From UBA1764 sp045616685 (GTDB taxonomy: Bacteria > Bacillota > Clostridia > Peptostreptococcales > Anaerovoracaceae), in assembly GCA_045616685.1 (NCBI GenBank), contig JAZLHF010000014.1, positions 25,125-89,124 on the forward strand: a stretch of 64,000 nt of DNA, written 5' to 3'. Below the pieces are notes generated by a model. It was not told the origin of the DNA, did no database searches, and saw only the letters and a list, made by a program, of their open reading frames with translations. A program made the translations under genes and the position numbers. Of this stretch, positions 40,417 through 48,444 are shown piece by piece (position 1 is the first letter of the stretch; each line of letters begins with the position of its first letter).

Positions 40417-41337
40417 TTATAATATTACTGCTTCAAAGATTGCTACGGTTAATGGCAACGTTGCCATGCAAAGCAGTAAACCGATTGCCAAAAGGGCTGA
40501 GGCGTATTGGTGATCGCGTCCGTAGTTGAGTGAGAATACTGGCAAGATTGCGGGACATGAGCAAGAACAGCAAATCAATGTTGCAAGCATTTCTTCTTGT
40601 GTGCTTGGGAACACGAGATAGAACGGAATTAACACAAGCGGACAAATTAAAAGCTTAATTATAAATCCGATATATGCATTCTTGCTTGTAAGCACTTTCC
40701 TAACATTAAGCCCAAATAATCCTGTACCAGAAATTATTAATGCAATCGGCCCTGCTGTACTTCCAATAGTATCAATTGCAGAAGTGAGTGGACTTGGGAG
40801 TGTAACTGGAATGAAGAATAAAACCAAACCAATTGCTAAACTTACCATAGTCATTGAAAGCCATGCTTTCTTAAATCCTTTCATGCTGATTTCACCAGAA
40901 ATCATCCAGAACATAATGACCCATGCAAACACATTTGCAGAAATTTGAGCTCCGGCACTATAGAAAAATGCTTCGCTTCCCATCATGCTTGTAATGATTA
41001 CTCCGCCAACAAAACCAGAATTTAATGTATAACAAGCCCCGCGTTCAACATGAACTTCAGGATTGTTTTTCTTGCTGATGCAAAGAATTGAAAGTCCTGC
41101 GCTGACTGCTTCGGCAAAAGCTGTTGCTAAAAATCCATATAATATAGTGGAAGCTTTATCTGCGCTGTAGCTTGTAAATCCGATTGCAAGCAACATGCAT
41201 GGAAGTGCAATATGTGTTAGATAATGTGTTAAAGCGCTTACACGTTCCTTTGTAAGTATTCCAAAGCGAGCTGCCAGGTAACCGATTAGCACCATTACCA
41301 ACAATTTTGTAACTGTCTTAATGGATAATAAAATCAT
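40417..41337 (-). CDS. AEC-family transporter
   Basis: Membrane protein of 306 residues with about ten helices in the auxin efflux carrier superfamily (LIGYLAARFGILTKERVSALTHYLTHIALPCMLLAIGF; a central break; LICCSCSCPAILPVFSLNYG). Bacterial members often move malate, malonate or other carboxylates. Its position beside a malic enzyme and LarA-like gene on the same strand makes an organic-acid substrate plausible, but this is inference. Confidence 0.85.
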   Translation of the reverse strand: MILLSIKTVTKLLVMVLIGYLAARFGILTKERVSALTHYLTHIALPCMLLAIGFTSYSADKASTILYGFLATAFAEAVSAGLSILCISKKNNPEVHVERGACYTLNSGFVGGVIITSMMGSEAFFYSAGAQISANVFAWVIMFWMISGEISMKGFKKAWLSMTMVSLAIGLVLFFIPVTLPSPLTSAIDTIGSTAGPIALIISGTGLFGLNVRKVLTSKNAYIGFIIKLLICPLVLIPFYLVFPSTQEEMLATLICCSCSCPAILPVFSLNYGRDHQYASALLAIGLLLCMATLPLTVAIFEAVIL

Positions 41338-41372
41338 GCTTTAATTGTAGCACTTTGAATTGAAGAGTAAAT

Positions 41373-41404
41373 AAAACTCCGGAAATTTCTTTCCGGAGTT
41401 TTAC
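41373..41404. terminator. Intrinsic terminator after the malic enzyme gene
   Basis: The stem AAAACTCCGGAAA/TTTCCGGAGTTTT with a four-base loop, A- and T-flanked, lies between the AEC transporter start and the malic enzyme end. Confidence 0.85.
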
Positions 41405-41416
41405 TATTTCTAACTA

Positions 41417-42589
41417 TTAGATTTTTGCTACGCCAGATTTCTTAGCTGCTTCAGCAACAGCCTTTGAAATTGTTCCTGCAACTCTTGTATCGAATGCAGA
41501 AACGATTACATTTTCTGGTGTAAGATCCTTTTCATCTGTTAAACCAGCGAGAGCGATAGCAGCAGCCATCTTCATTTCTTCGTTGATTTCGCTAGCTCTA
41601 ACATCGAATACCCCTCTAAAAAGACCAGGGAATACGAGAACGTTGTTTATCTGATTTGGGAAGTCTGAACGACCTGTAGCAACAACCTTAGCGCCAGCAG
41701 CGAGTGCGTCGTCTGGGAAAATTTCTGGTGTTGGATTAGCGCATGCGAATACGATAGCATCCTTGTTCATGCTCTGAACCATTTCCTTTGTAACTGTGCC
41801 AGGAACCGATGTCCCGATAAAGATATCAGCTCCAACCATAGCATCTGCAAGTTTACCTGTCATGTGTCCGAGGTTAGTTTCTTCAGCCATTTCCTTCTTA
41901 ATCCAGTTGAGTTTTTCGTCTCCCTTGCAAATGATACCCTTAGAGTCGGTCATGATGATGTTCTTAAAACCATATGCGAGCATAAGCTTTACGATAGCAA
42001 TGCCAGCTGCACCTGCGCCACAAGTAACTACTTTAACTTCCTCTGGTTTCTTTCCAACGACCTTAAGAGCATTAATAAGACCGGAGAGAACGATAACAGC
42101 TGTACCATGTTGGTCATCGTGGAAAATAGGAATGTCGCACATTTCTTTAAGTTTTCTTTCGATTTCGAAGCATCTTGGAGCTGCGATATCTTCAAGGTTG
42201 ATTCCACCGAATGAACCGGAGATGTTATATACTGTCTGAACGAATTCGTCTACGTCCTTTGTTCTAACACAAAGTGGAATAGCATCTACGCCACCAAATG
42301 TCTTAAAGAGGGCACATTTACCTTCCATAACTGGCATGCCAGCTTCAGGGCCGATATCACCAAGACCGAGTACTGCAGTACCGTCTGTGATAACAGCACA
42401 AAGGTTATGACGAAGTGTGTAGTCATAACTCTTATTAATATCTTTCTGAATTTCAAGGCAAGGTGCAGCAACACCTGGGGTGTAAGCCACTGCTAAATCT
42501 TCTCTTGTTTTAAGTTCTGGGACTACTGTTGTAACAAATTTTCCGCCCCACTCCTTATGCTTCTTTAAAGCCTCTTGTGCATAATCCAT
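41417..42589 (-). CDS. Malic enzyme, NAD(P)-dependent
   Basis: Oxidative decarboxylation of malate to pyruvate. The 390 residues correspond to the short bacterial malic enzyme without a phosphotransacetylase tail. Landmarks are YTPGVAAPC, the loop KCALFKTFGGVDAIPLC, NLEDIAAPRCFEIE, IFHDDQHGTAVIVLSGLINAL and the Rossmann CGAGAAGIAIVKLM. The ATG at 42589 is chosen because GGAGG precedes it; an extension to 42607 would overlap larA. It starts one base after the LarA-like gene ends. Confidence 0.94.
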   Translation of the reverse strand: MDYAQEALKKHKEWGGKFVTTVVPELKTREDLAVAYTPGVAAPCLEIQKDINKSYDYTLRHNLCAVITDGTAVLGLGDIGPEAGMPVMEGKCALFKTFGGVDAIPLCVRTKDVDEFVQTVYNISGSFGGINLEDIAAPRCFEIERKLKEMCDIPIFHDDQHGTAVIVLSGLINALKVVGKKPEEVKVVTCGAGAAGIAIVKLMLAYGFKNIIMTDSKGIICKGDEKLNWIKKEMAEETNLGHMTGKLADAMVGADIFIGTSVPGTVTKEMVQSMNKDAIVFACANPTPEIFPDDALAAGAKVVATGRSDFPNQINNVLVFPGLFRGVFDVRASEINEEMKMAAAIALAGLTDEKDLTPENVIVSAFDTRVAGTISKAVAEAAKKSGVAKI

Positions 42590-42590
42590 T

Positions 42591-43844
42591 TTAATCCTCC
42601 TTAACAATTGGTAACGTTGCGCCGCCGAATGGCATTGCGATTACGCTAGCATCTTTTCCATATTTGTTTATTGCCTTGTCAAATGCTTCCTGCGCTGAAT
42701 GCATCGGTACAAGGAAAATTGATTTAACAAAGTCGTCATCCATTTCAGAAACTAAATCAATTTCTGCGTATTCGAGAATCATTGCAATTGCTGCAGCTTT
42801 GTGTCCACCAAGCTGGAAGTCTTTGCCGATTCTTTCAACCATTTCGTGAGAAGTCTTTGACTGTGTAAGCCACTCTTCAAATTTCACAGAACCAAGTCCT
42901 TCGTTGCAAGCACCGATTAAAATGATTGTTCCGCCTTCCTTGATTGCATGTTTTGAATTGTCTAAAGCCTTCTGAGTTTGATACAGATTTGCATCCTTTG
43001 GTGCGCCTCCCTGGCTGACGATTACGATATCAGCCTTGTGCGGGATTTCTTTTCTGTACATTTTATCAAGATATTTGCAAGCATCTCTATGAGCTGCTGT
43101 TACATCTCCGGCTGCTGAATAAACGATGTGTTTGTGTTCATCTAAAACAACATTTACGATGAAGTTTACCCCGCAAATTGCGCCTGCTTCTTCGATATCT
43201 TCACGAATAGGATTGCCTTCGAGTTTTCCTGCACAAGCATCCTCGGAAACCATCATGCGATGATTTGCTTGAATTGCTTGCGGAGTAGAAACCCCTGGCA
43301 TGATTGCTTTATATCCGCCAGAGTAACCAGCAAAATAGTGGAACTCGACATTACCAAGGCAAATCTTAAAGTCTGCTTCTGCAACGACTCTTGTAATATC
43401 AACAGGGGTACCTGCTTTTGTATCACCCATGTGTATGCAATCTTCTGGATTACTGTCTACACATTTAACTTCGCTGTAAGCTCTTTCACCAACCAAGTGT
43501 TTCATCTCTTCTTCTGTCTGGTGTCTGTGAGAACCGAGGCCGAAGACAATAGTAATGTCATCTTTGTCTACTCCGGCAGCATAGAGTTCGTCTAAAACTG
43601 ATGGGACGACATCGAATGAAGGAATTGGTCTTGAAATATCAGATGTAATAATTACAACCTTTTGACCTGGTTTTACAAGCTTTGAAAGTTTCTCTGATCC
43701 AATTGGATGTTCTAAAGAATACTTTACAGCTTCTGGGCCACGACGTTCGTGATCAATAGGATTTGACATAAGAACGCTAAGCAAATTTTTGTCTGGAACT
43801 TCAACGATTTGCACGCCTGTTCCATAACCAAATTCTAATTTCAT
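42591..43844 (-). CDS. LarA-family nickel-dependent racemase/epimerase
   Basis: A protein of 417 residues, homologous to lactate racemase LarA, which uses a nickel-pincer nucleotide. Active-site residues keep the family spacing: H106/H108 in GLGSHRHQ, H169 and K179 in HYFAGYSGGYKAIMPG, and H195 in QANHRMM. The cofactor genes larB, larC and larE are not in the window. The LarA family includes enzymes for other 2-hydroxyacids, so lactate is likely but not certain. GGAG precedes the ATG, and malic enzyme follows in the same operon. Confidence 0.9.
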   Translation of the reverse strand: MKLEFGYGTGVQIVEVPDKNLLSVLMSNPIDHERRGPEAVKYSLEHPIGSEKLSKLVKPGQKVVIITSDISRPIPSFDVVPSVLDELYAAGVDKDDITIVFGLGSHRHQTEEEMKHLVGERAYSEVKCVDSNPEDCIHMGDTKAGTPVDITRVVAEADFKICLGNVEFHYFAGYSGGYKAIMPGVSTPQAIQANHRMMVSEDACAGKLEGNPIREDIEEAGAICGVNFIVNVVLDEHKHIVYSAAGDVTAAHRDACKYLDKMYRKEIPHKADIVIVSQGGAPKDANLYQTQKALDNSKHAIKEGGTIILIGACNEGLGSVKFEEWLTQSKTSHEMVERIGKDFQLGGHKAAAIAMILEYAEIDLVSEMDDDFVKSIFLVPMHSAQEAFDKAINKYGKDASVIAMPFGGATLPIVKED

Positions 43845-43979
43845 GTTATCTCCAATGCATAAAAAATACTATGCTTCTATTATAGGCCTTTTCAACAATC
43901 TTCTCAATAAAGTACGTTAAATTTATATCAAATTTAAAGATATTGTGGCTAAACCCCTTGAAAAATCAACATATAGTGC

Positions 43980-44008
43980 TTGCAAACTGGTGTTTTTTGA
44001 CATATAAT
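43980..44008 (+). promoter_or_regulatory. Promoter of rpsF-ssb-rpsR
   Basis: TTGCAA and TATAAT separated by exactly 17 bases, about 106 bases ahead of the rpsF start codon. Confidence 0.65.
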
Positions 44009-44113
44009 GATTAAGCGTTCGCCCGCAGGTATTAACCTGTCCAACTCACACGGACGGACAATCTCTGCTAGGAGGGAGAATCCTAGCCAACCAGACCATA
44101 GGGAGGTGAAAGA
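44009..44113 (+). promoter_or_regulatory. Structured rpsF leader (candidate S6:S18 autoregulatory site)
   Basis: The leader holds three hairpins: CAGGT-ATTA-ACCTG (44026-44039), GTCC/GGAC (44039-44055) and GCTAGGA/TCCTAGC (44067-44087). The GGGAGGTG ribosome site follows at 44101. Operons that begin with rpsF often carry an mRNA site bound by the S6:S18 complex. I cannot verify the consensus here, so this is a candidate. Confidence 0.5.
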
Positions 44114-44401
44114 ATGAACAAGTATGAACTGATGTTTATCATCGATCCTACTCTCGAAGATGCTAAGAAGGATGCCTATATCGAAGAAGTTAAGGGCATC
44201 ATCGCTACAGCTGGCGAAGTATCTGACACAGATGTATGGGGACTCAAGAAACTTGCTTATCCTATCCTTAAGAAGAGCGAAGGTTACTTCGTAGTTATGC
44301 ACTTCAATGCTAACCCAGAACTTCCAAAGGAATTAAGCAGAAGACTTAGAATTTCCGACAACTGCATGAGACACATCATCGTTAATTTAGACGAGAAGTA
44401 G
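44114..44401 (+). CDS. rpsF: 30S ribosomal protein S6
   Basis: Small-subunit protein of 95 residues that binds S18 on 16S rRNA. It has the S6 pattern MNKYELMFIIDPTLED, DTDVWGLKKLAYPILKKSEGYFVVMHF and LRISDNCMRHIIVNLDEK. GGGAGG precedes the ATG. The rpsF-ssb-rpsR order is the standard bacterial arrangement. Confidence 0.97.
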   Translation: MNKYELMFIIDPTLEDAKKDAYIEEVKGIIATAGEVSDTDVWGLKKLAYPILKKSEGYFVVMHFNANPELPKELSRRLRISDNCMRHIIVNLDEK

Positions 44402-44417
44402 TAAAGGCGGTAATAGT

Positions 44418-44816
44418 ATGAATTCAGTAACATTAATCGGAAGATTAACAAAAGACCCAGAAGTTCGTTACGGATCAGAAAGCCAGAGTGCATATTGCAG
44501 ATTTACAATTGCAATCGATCGCGGCAAGGATCGCAACGGCGAAGACATGGGTGCAGATTTTCCTGGTATCGTTTGCTTTGGCAAGACAGCAGAAAACTGT
44601 GAAAGATTCCTTAAGAAAGGTCGCTTAGTCGGCATTCAGGGAAGAATTCGTACAGGAAAGTATGACAAGAACGGTCAGACAATTTATACCACCGACGTTT
44701 ATGCAGACAGAGTCGAATTTCTTGAATGGGGAGATAGGGCTGATGCTCCTGCAAAGGCAGAAAGCGCTGCTCCAAGCGGATTCAATCAGTTAACTGATGA
44801 TGACATTCCATTCTAA
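44418..44816 (+). CDS. ssb: Single-stranded DNA-binding protein (primary)
   Basis: An OB-fold protein of 132 residues that coats single-stranded DNA in replication and repair. It opens MNSVTLIGRLTKDPEVRYG and ends with the acidic partner-binding tip DDDIPF. It is located between rpsF and rpsR as usual. A second ssb lies at 50.1 kb. Confidence 0.95.
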   Translation: MNSVTLIGRLTKDPEVRYGSESQSAYCRFTIAIDRGKDRNGEDMGADFPGIVCFGKTAENCERFLKKGRLVGIQGRIRTGKYDKNGQTIYTTDVYADRVEFLEWGDRADAPAKAESAAPSGFNQLTDDDIPF

Positions 44817-44844
44817 AGTAGTTTAATTTTAAGGAGACCATACA

Positions 44845-45096
44845 ATGGAAAGAGAAAATAGAGGTAGAAAGAACTTCGGAGCAATGCATAGAAAGAAAGT
44901 TTGTCAGTTCTGTGCAGAAAAGTCCGAATACATCGATTTCAAAGATGTAGATACTCTTAAGAAGTATGTTACCGAAAGAGGTAAGATTCTTCCAAGAAGA
45001 ATTACAGGTACATGCACAATGCACCAGAGAGAAGTCACAAAGGCTATCAAGAGAGCAAGAACAGTTGCTTTAATGCCATTTGATGCTGATCTTTAA
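44845..45096 (+). CDS. rpsR: 30S ribosomal protein S18
   Basis: A protein of 83 residues with the zinc-type KVCQFCAEKSEYIDFKDV and the RNA-binding PRRITGTCTMHQREVTKAIKRAR. The Cys pair suggests the zinc-binding (C+) form of S18. AAGGAGA precedes the ATG. It is last in its operon before a strong terminator. Confidence 0.97.
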   Translation: MERENRGRKNFGAMHRKKVCQFCAEKSEYIDFKDVDTLKKYVTERGKILPRRITGTCTMHQREVTKAIKRARTVALMPFDADL

Positions 45097-45106
45097 TTAA
45101 GTAAAG

Positions 45107-45138
45107 AAAGCTCCGGAAAAATTTTTCCGGAGCTTTTT
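45107..45138. terminator. Bidirectional intrinsic terminator
   Basis: A long stem AAAGCTCCGGAAAAA/TTTTTCCGGAGCTTT followed by T-run, between rpsR and the convergent oligopeptide/nickel transporter operon. Confidence 0.9.
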
Positions 45139-45144
45139 ATTTGC

Positions 45145-45888
45145 TTAAATGTTTGAAATATCCGAAGCTTTTAGTAATGCTTTTGTATATTCATGCTGAG
45201 GATTTTCAAACAATCTTTGCACAGGGCCTTGCTCAACCACCTGGCCTTCCTTCATTACAAGGACATAATCGCAAAGTTGATATACAACGTTTAGATCGTG
45301 AGATATAAATAGATAACTAAGGTCTAATTCACGTCTTAAATCGGCTAAAAGCTGAAGAATTTGAGCCTGAATAGTTACATCCAATGCAGATACAGGCTCA
45401 TCTAATATGATGAATTTAGGACGAGTTATCAGAGCTGCGGCAATACATACACGCTGACGCATTCCCCCGGAAAGCTGACTTGGCTTACAACTCAACACTT
45501 CTTCATTAAGACCCACTTCTAAAATGGTCTTAACAATTCTTTCTTCGCGTTCTTCTTTATTATACTTTCCGTAAATAAGAAGTGGCTCTTCTAAAATTCT
45601 ATGAATTGTCATAGAAGGATTAAGTGAAGAATATGGATCTTGAAAAACCATTTGAGGACGTTTACTGAAATGCTTAATTTCTCCTGTGTAATCTGTCATT
45701 CCTAAAATACATTTTGCAAGCGTCGACTTGCCAGATCCAGATTCGCCTACAAGACCAAATACCTGACCAGCTCTAATTTCAAAACTTACATGATCAAGCA
45801 CTCCTACTGATTTTTTTCTACCAGCAAGTCCTGTCATCTTATATGTACTGCATACATCATTAACTTGTAAGATTAATTCTTTTTCCAT
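45145..45888 (-). CDS. Opp/Nik-type ABC ATPase (OppF-like)
   Basis: ATPase of 247 residues. Walker A GESGSGKSTLAK at about 47-58, signature LSGGMRQRVCIAAAL, Walker B IILDEPVSALDVTIQ and switch His in FISHDLNVV are present. It forms the second ATPase half of the peptide/nickel importer encoded upstream. It lacks the usual long C-terminal Opp extension of some homologues. It overlaps the OppD-like gene by one base. Confidence 0.9.
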   Translation of the reverse strand: MEKELILQVNDVCSTYKMTGLAGRKKSVGVLDHVSFEIRAGQVFGLVGESGSGKSTLAKCILGMTDYTGEIKHFSKRPQMVFQDPYSSLNPSMTIHRILEEPLLIYGKYNKEEREERIVKTILEVGLNEEVLSCKPSQLSGGMRQRVCIAAALITRPKFIILDEPVSALDVTIQAQILQLLADLRRELDLSYLFISHDLNVVYQLCDYVLVMKEGQVVEQGPVQRLFENPQHEYTKALLKASDISNI

Positions 45889-46685
45889 TAATATCTTTTA
45901 TCACGACTTGGAATTGCCGCGAGTAATTTCTGTGTGTAAGTATGTTTTGGATTATTGTAAACTTCACAAATTGTTCCGCTCTCAACAATCTTTCCTTTTT
46001 GCATTACGATTACTTTATCACAAAGTGCATGCACAACAGCGAGGTTATGCGAGATAAATAAAATCGAGGTTCCTTTTTCTTTATTAATTCTCTTAAGAAG
46101 ATCGATGATGTGCTGCTGAGTTGTAACATCTAAAGCTGTTGTAGGTTCATCTGCAATTAAAAGTTTTGGATTTGAGATGATAGCAGCTGCAATACAAACT
46201 CTTTGAAGCATACCACCTGATAATTCGTGAGGATATTTGTTATAAACGTTTTCTACATCGTATAATCCTGCTTCTGTCATAGCCTGGAGTGCTTGATTTT
46301 TCTTATCTTCAGGACTTGTCTTGGGATAGTGAATAAACAAAGCTTCTTCAACCTGAAGACCAACCTTCATAAGCGGATCAAGCGAAGTCATTGGCTCTTG
46401 GAAAACTACAGCAATATCAGTTCCTTGCATAAGATGAATATCTTCTCGATCGGTATCAAGCATCTCTTTGCCGTCAACTTTGATAGCCCCTTCGTATTCG
46501 ATAAGAGATTTTTGAAGAAGTCCCGAAATAGCCATGGCCGTTACAGATTTACCAGAACCAGATTCACCAACGAGGCCCATGATTTGGCCATCTTCAATAT
46601 CAAAACTAATCCCATCTACTGCATACTTATCAGGACGTGATTTAAATTTAATTCTCATATTTTCAACCGTGAGGATTTTTGACAT
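45888..46685 (-). CDS. Opp/Nik-type ABC ATPase (OppD-like)
   Basis: ATPase of 265 residues. Walker A GESGSGKSVTAMA, signature LSGGMLQRVCIAAA, Walker B LLIADEPTTALDVTTQ. At 265 residues it is shorter than OppD (about 330) and closer to NikD, which lacks the Cys-rich C-terminal extension. It overlaps both neighbours by one base. Confidence 0.9.
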   Translation of the reverse strand: MSKILTVENMRIKFKSRPDKYAVDGISFDIEDGQIMGLVGESGSGKSVTAMAISGLLQKSLIEYEGAIKVDGKEMLDTDREDIHLMQGTDIAVVFQEPMTSLDPLMKVGLQVEEALFIHYPKTSPEDKKNQALQAMTEAGLYDVENVYNKYPHELSGGMLQRVCIAAAIISNPKLLIADEPTTALDVTTQQHIIDLLKRINKEKGTSILFISHNLAVVHALCDKVIVMQKGKIVESGTICEVYNNPKHTYTQKLLAAIPSRDKRY

Positions 46686-47506
46686 TACTTATTTCTCCTG
46701 CGCTGCTGAAGTCCTTCCCCAAGAAGTGATAAACCTAAAATTAAAAGTACAATTGCACTACCAACTGCGAGTGCATACCATGGAGCTCCGCCAACTAAAA
46801 AGTTCTGAGATTCAGAAAGCATACGACCGAGGCTTGGTTTATTTGGTGATACACCAACGCCCAAGAAACTCATTGATGCTTCAGCAAGAACTGCATTGTT
46901 AAATCCAATCGTGATTGCTGGGAGTAAAACCGGAATCATGTTTGGAAGTATGTGCTTAAAAATAATTCTGCCATTGCTTGCACCCATAAGTTTCGCAAGT
47001 TTGACATAGTTTTGATTGCGCTGCTTTACCATTTCAGATCTGGTAATTCGAGCAAAACTTGGTATAAATAAAATCGCAAGGCAAATTACGATATTCTTTT
47101 CATTTGGTGAAAGAATTGCGATAATAACAAGGGCAAGCATAATGCTTGGAAACGCAGTAATTACATCACATACACGCATCAGAACATTGTCAAACCAACC
47201 GCCAAAATAGCCTGAAAGCGCACCAATTATAATGCCTATTGCTGCACCCAAGAAGATAACCAAAAGGGCAATTGTCAGTGTCGTACCTGAGCCTTCGATT
47301 ACTCTGGAGAAAATATCACGTCCAAAGTTATCTGTTCCCATGATGTGCTGCCAGCTTGGTGAGTCAAGTCTTGCATTGCCATCCATAAAGTTTGGATTGT
47401 AAGGCGTATAGAATTGTCCAACAATTACAACCAAAAACATAGCAGCTGTTATTATGCTACCTATAACTAATAAGCGATTTTCGTTTTTTAAATTAAATTT
47501 CTTCAT
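46685..47506 (-). CDS. Opp/Nik-type ABC permease (OppC/NikC-like)
   Basis: Permease of 273 residues with an N-terminal helix and the family DNFGRDIFSRVIEGSGTTL region, then five further helices. The ATPase-contact loop is MGASNGRIIFKHILPN. The short length fits NikC/DppC. It overlaps the partner permease gene by one base. Confidence 0.9.
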   Translation of the reverse strand: MKKFNLKNENRLLVIGSIITAAMFLVVIVGQFYTPYNPNFMDGNARLDSPSWQHIMGTDNFGRDIFSRVIEGSGTTLTIALLVIFLGAAIGIIIGALSGYFGGWFDNVLMRVCDVITAFPSIMLALVIIAILSPNEKNIVICLAILFIPSFARITRSEMVKQRNQNYVKLAKLMGASNGRIIFKHILPNMIPVLLPAITIGFNNAVLAEASMSFLGVGVSPNKPSLGRMLSESQNFLVGGAPWYALAVGSAIVLLILGLSLLGEGLQQRRRNK

Positions 47507-48444
47507 TAGTTAAGTCTGATTCTTGGATCGATTAATTGATAAATGATATCTGCAATAAAATTTACGATTACAACCCATGTTGCAAGAATCATAACTATTG
47601 CAAGTACTACTGTAAAATCTCTTGTACCGATTGATGAAACGAGAAGCCTTCCGATTCCTGGTACGGAAAAAATCTGTTCAACAACGATACAGTTTGCAAG
47701 CATCTCTGAAAGAGAAACTGCAAGAAAAGAGATAACAGGAATGATTGCATTCTTAAGTGCATGTTCATTTAATGCACGTTTTCTGTTAGCTCCACGAGCA
47801 TAGGCTGTTCTTATATAGTCTTGCTTCATTTCTGAAAGAATTGCTGATCTAAACATTTTAATCGTCATTGCAATTCTCGGAATTGCAATGGATAAAGCGG
47901 GGAAGAGCATATATCCAATATACCCTAATGGATTTTCGTTAAAAGATATGAATAGTCCTGGCGTAAATACGCGCAGGACTAATCCGAAAATGCATGTTAA
48001 TAAAATTCCAATGAAGAATGGAGGAATAGCCATAATAATCTGGTCAAGAACCAGAAGAGTTCTGTCTAAAAGTCCATTTTCTTTCCTTGCAGCAAGTACG
48101 CCTAAAGGAATCGAGATGATTACAGTAAGCAAAAATGCGAAGATTGTAAGGGTTACAGTAACTCCGAGCTTTGGAGCAACCATAGCCGTTACAGGAAGAT
48201 GGTAACTGTAAGAGATACCAAAATCTCCTTTAATGAAGTTTCCTAGCCATTCAAAATAGCGTATCATAACCGGTCTATCGAAACCTAACTCTTTTGTGAG
48301 CTCTTCGATAGCTTCTGGTGTAGCGTTAGTACCAAGCATTGATGCGATAGGATTACCGATCAACTGAAAGGCAATGAATGCTAAAAACGAGATTATCAGC
48401 AGAGTGATAATCAGTGTTCCTATTTTTTTAAGGACATACTTCAT
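47506..48444 (-). CDS. Opp/Nik-type ABC permease (OppB/NikB-like)
   Basis: Permease of 312 residues. The opening MKYVLKKIGTLIITLLIISFLAFIAF, the periplasmic LGFDRPVMIRYFEWLGNFIKGDFGISY and the EAA loop ARGANRKRALNEHALKNAIIP are typical of the DppB/NikB group. It pairs with the NikC-like permease, and its start overlaps the binding-protein stop. Confidence 0.9.
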   Translation of the reverse strand: MKYVLKKIGTLIITLLIISFLAFIAFQLIGNPIASMLGTNATPEAIEELTKELGFDRPVMIRYFEWLGNFIKGDFGISYSYHLPVTAMVAPKLGVTVTLTIFAFLLTVIISIPLGVLAARKENGLLDRTLLVLDQIIMAIPPFFIGILLTCIFGLVLRVFTPGLFISFNENPLGYIGYMLFPALSIAIPRIAMTIKMFRSAILSEMKQDYIRTAYARGANRKRALNEHALKNAIIPVISFLAVSLSEMLANCIVVEQIFSVPGIGRLLVSSIGTRDFTVVLAIVMILATWVVIVNFIADIIYQLIDPRIRLN

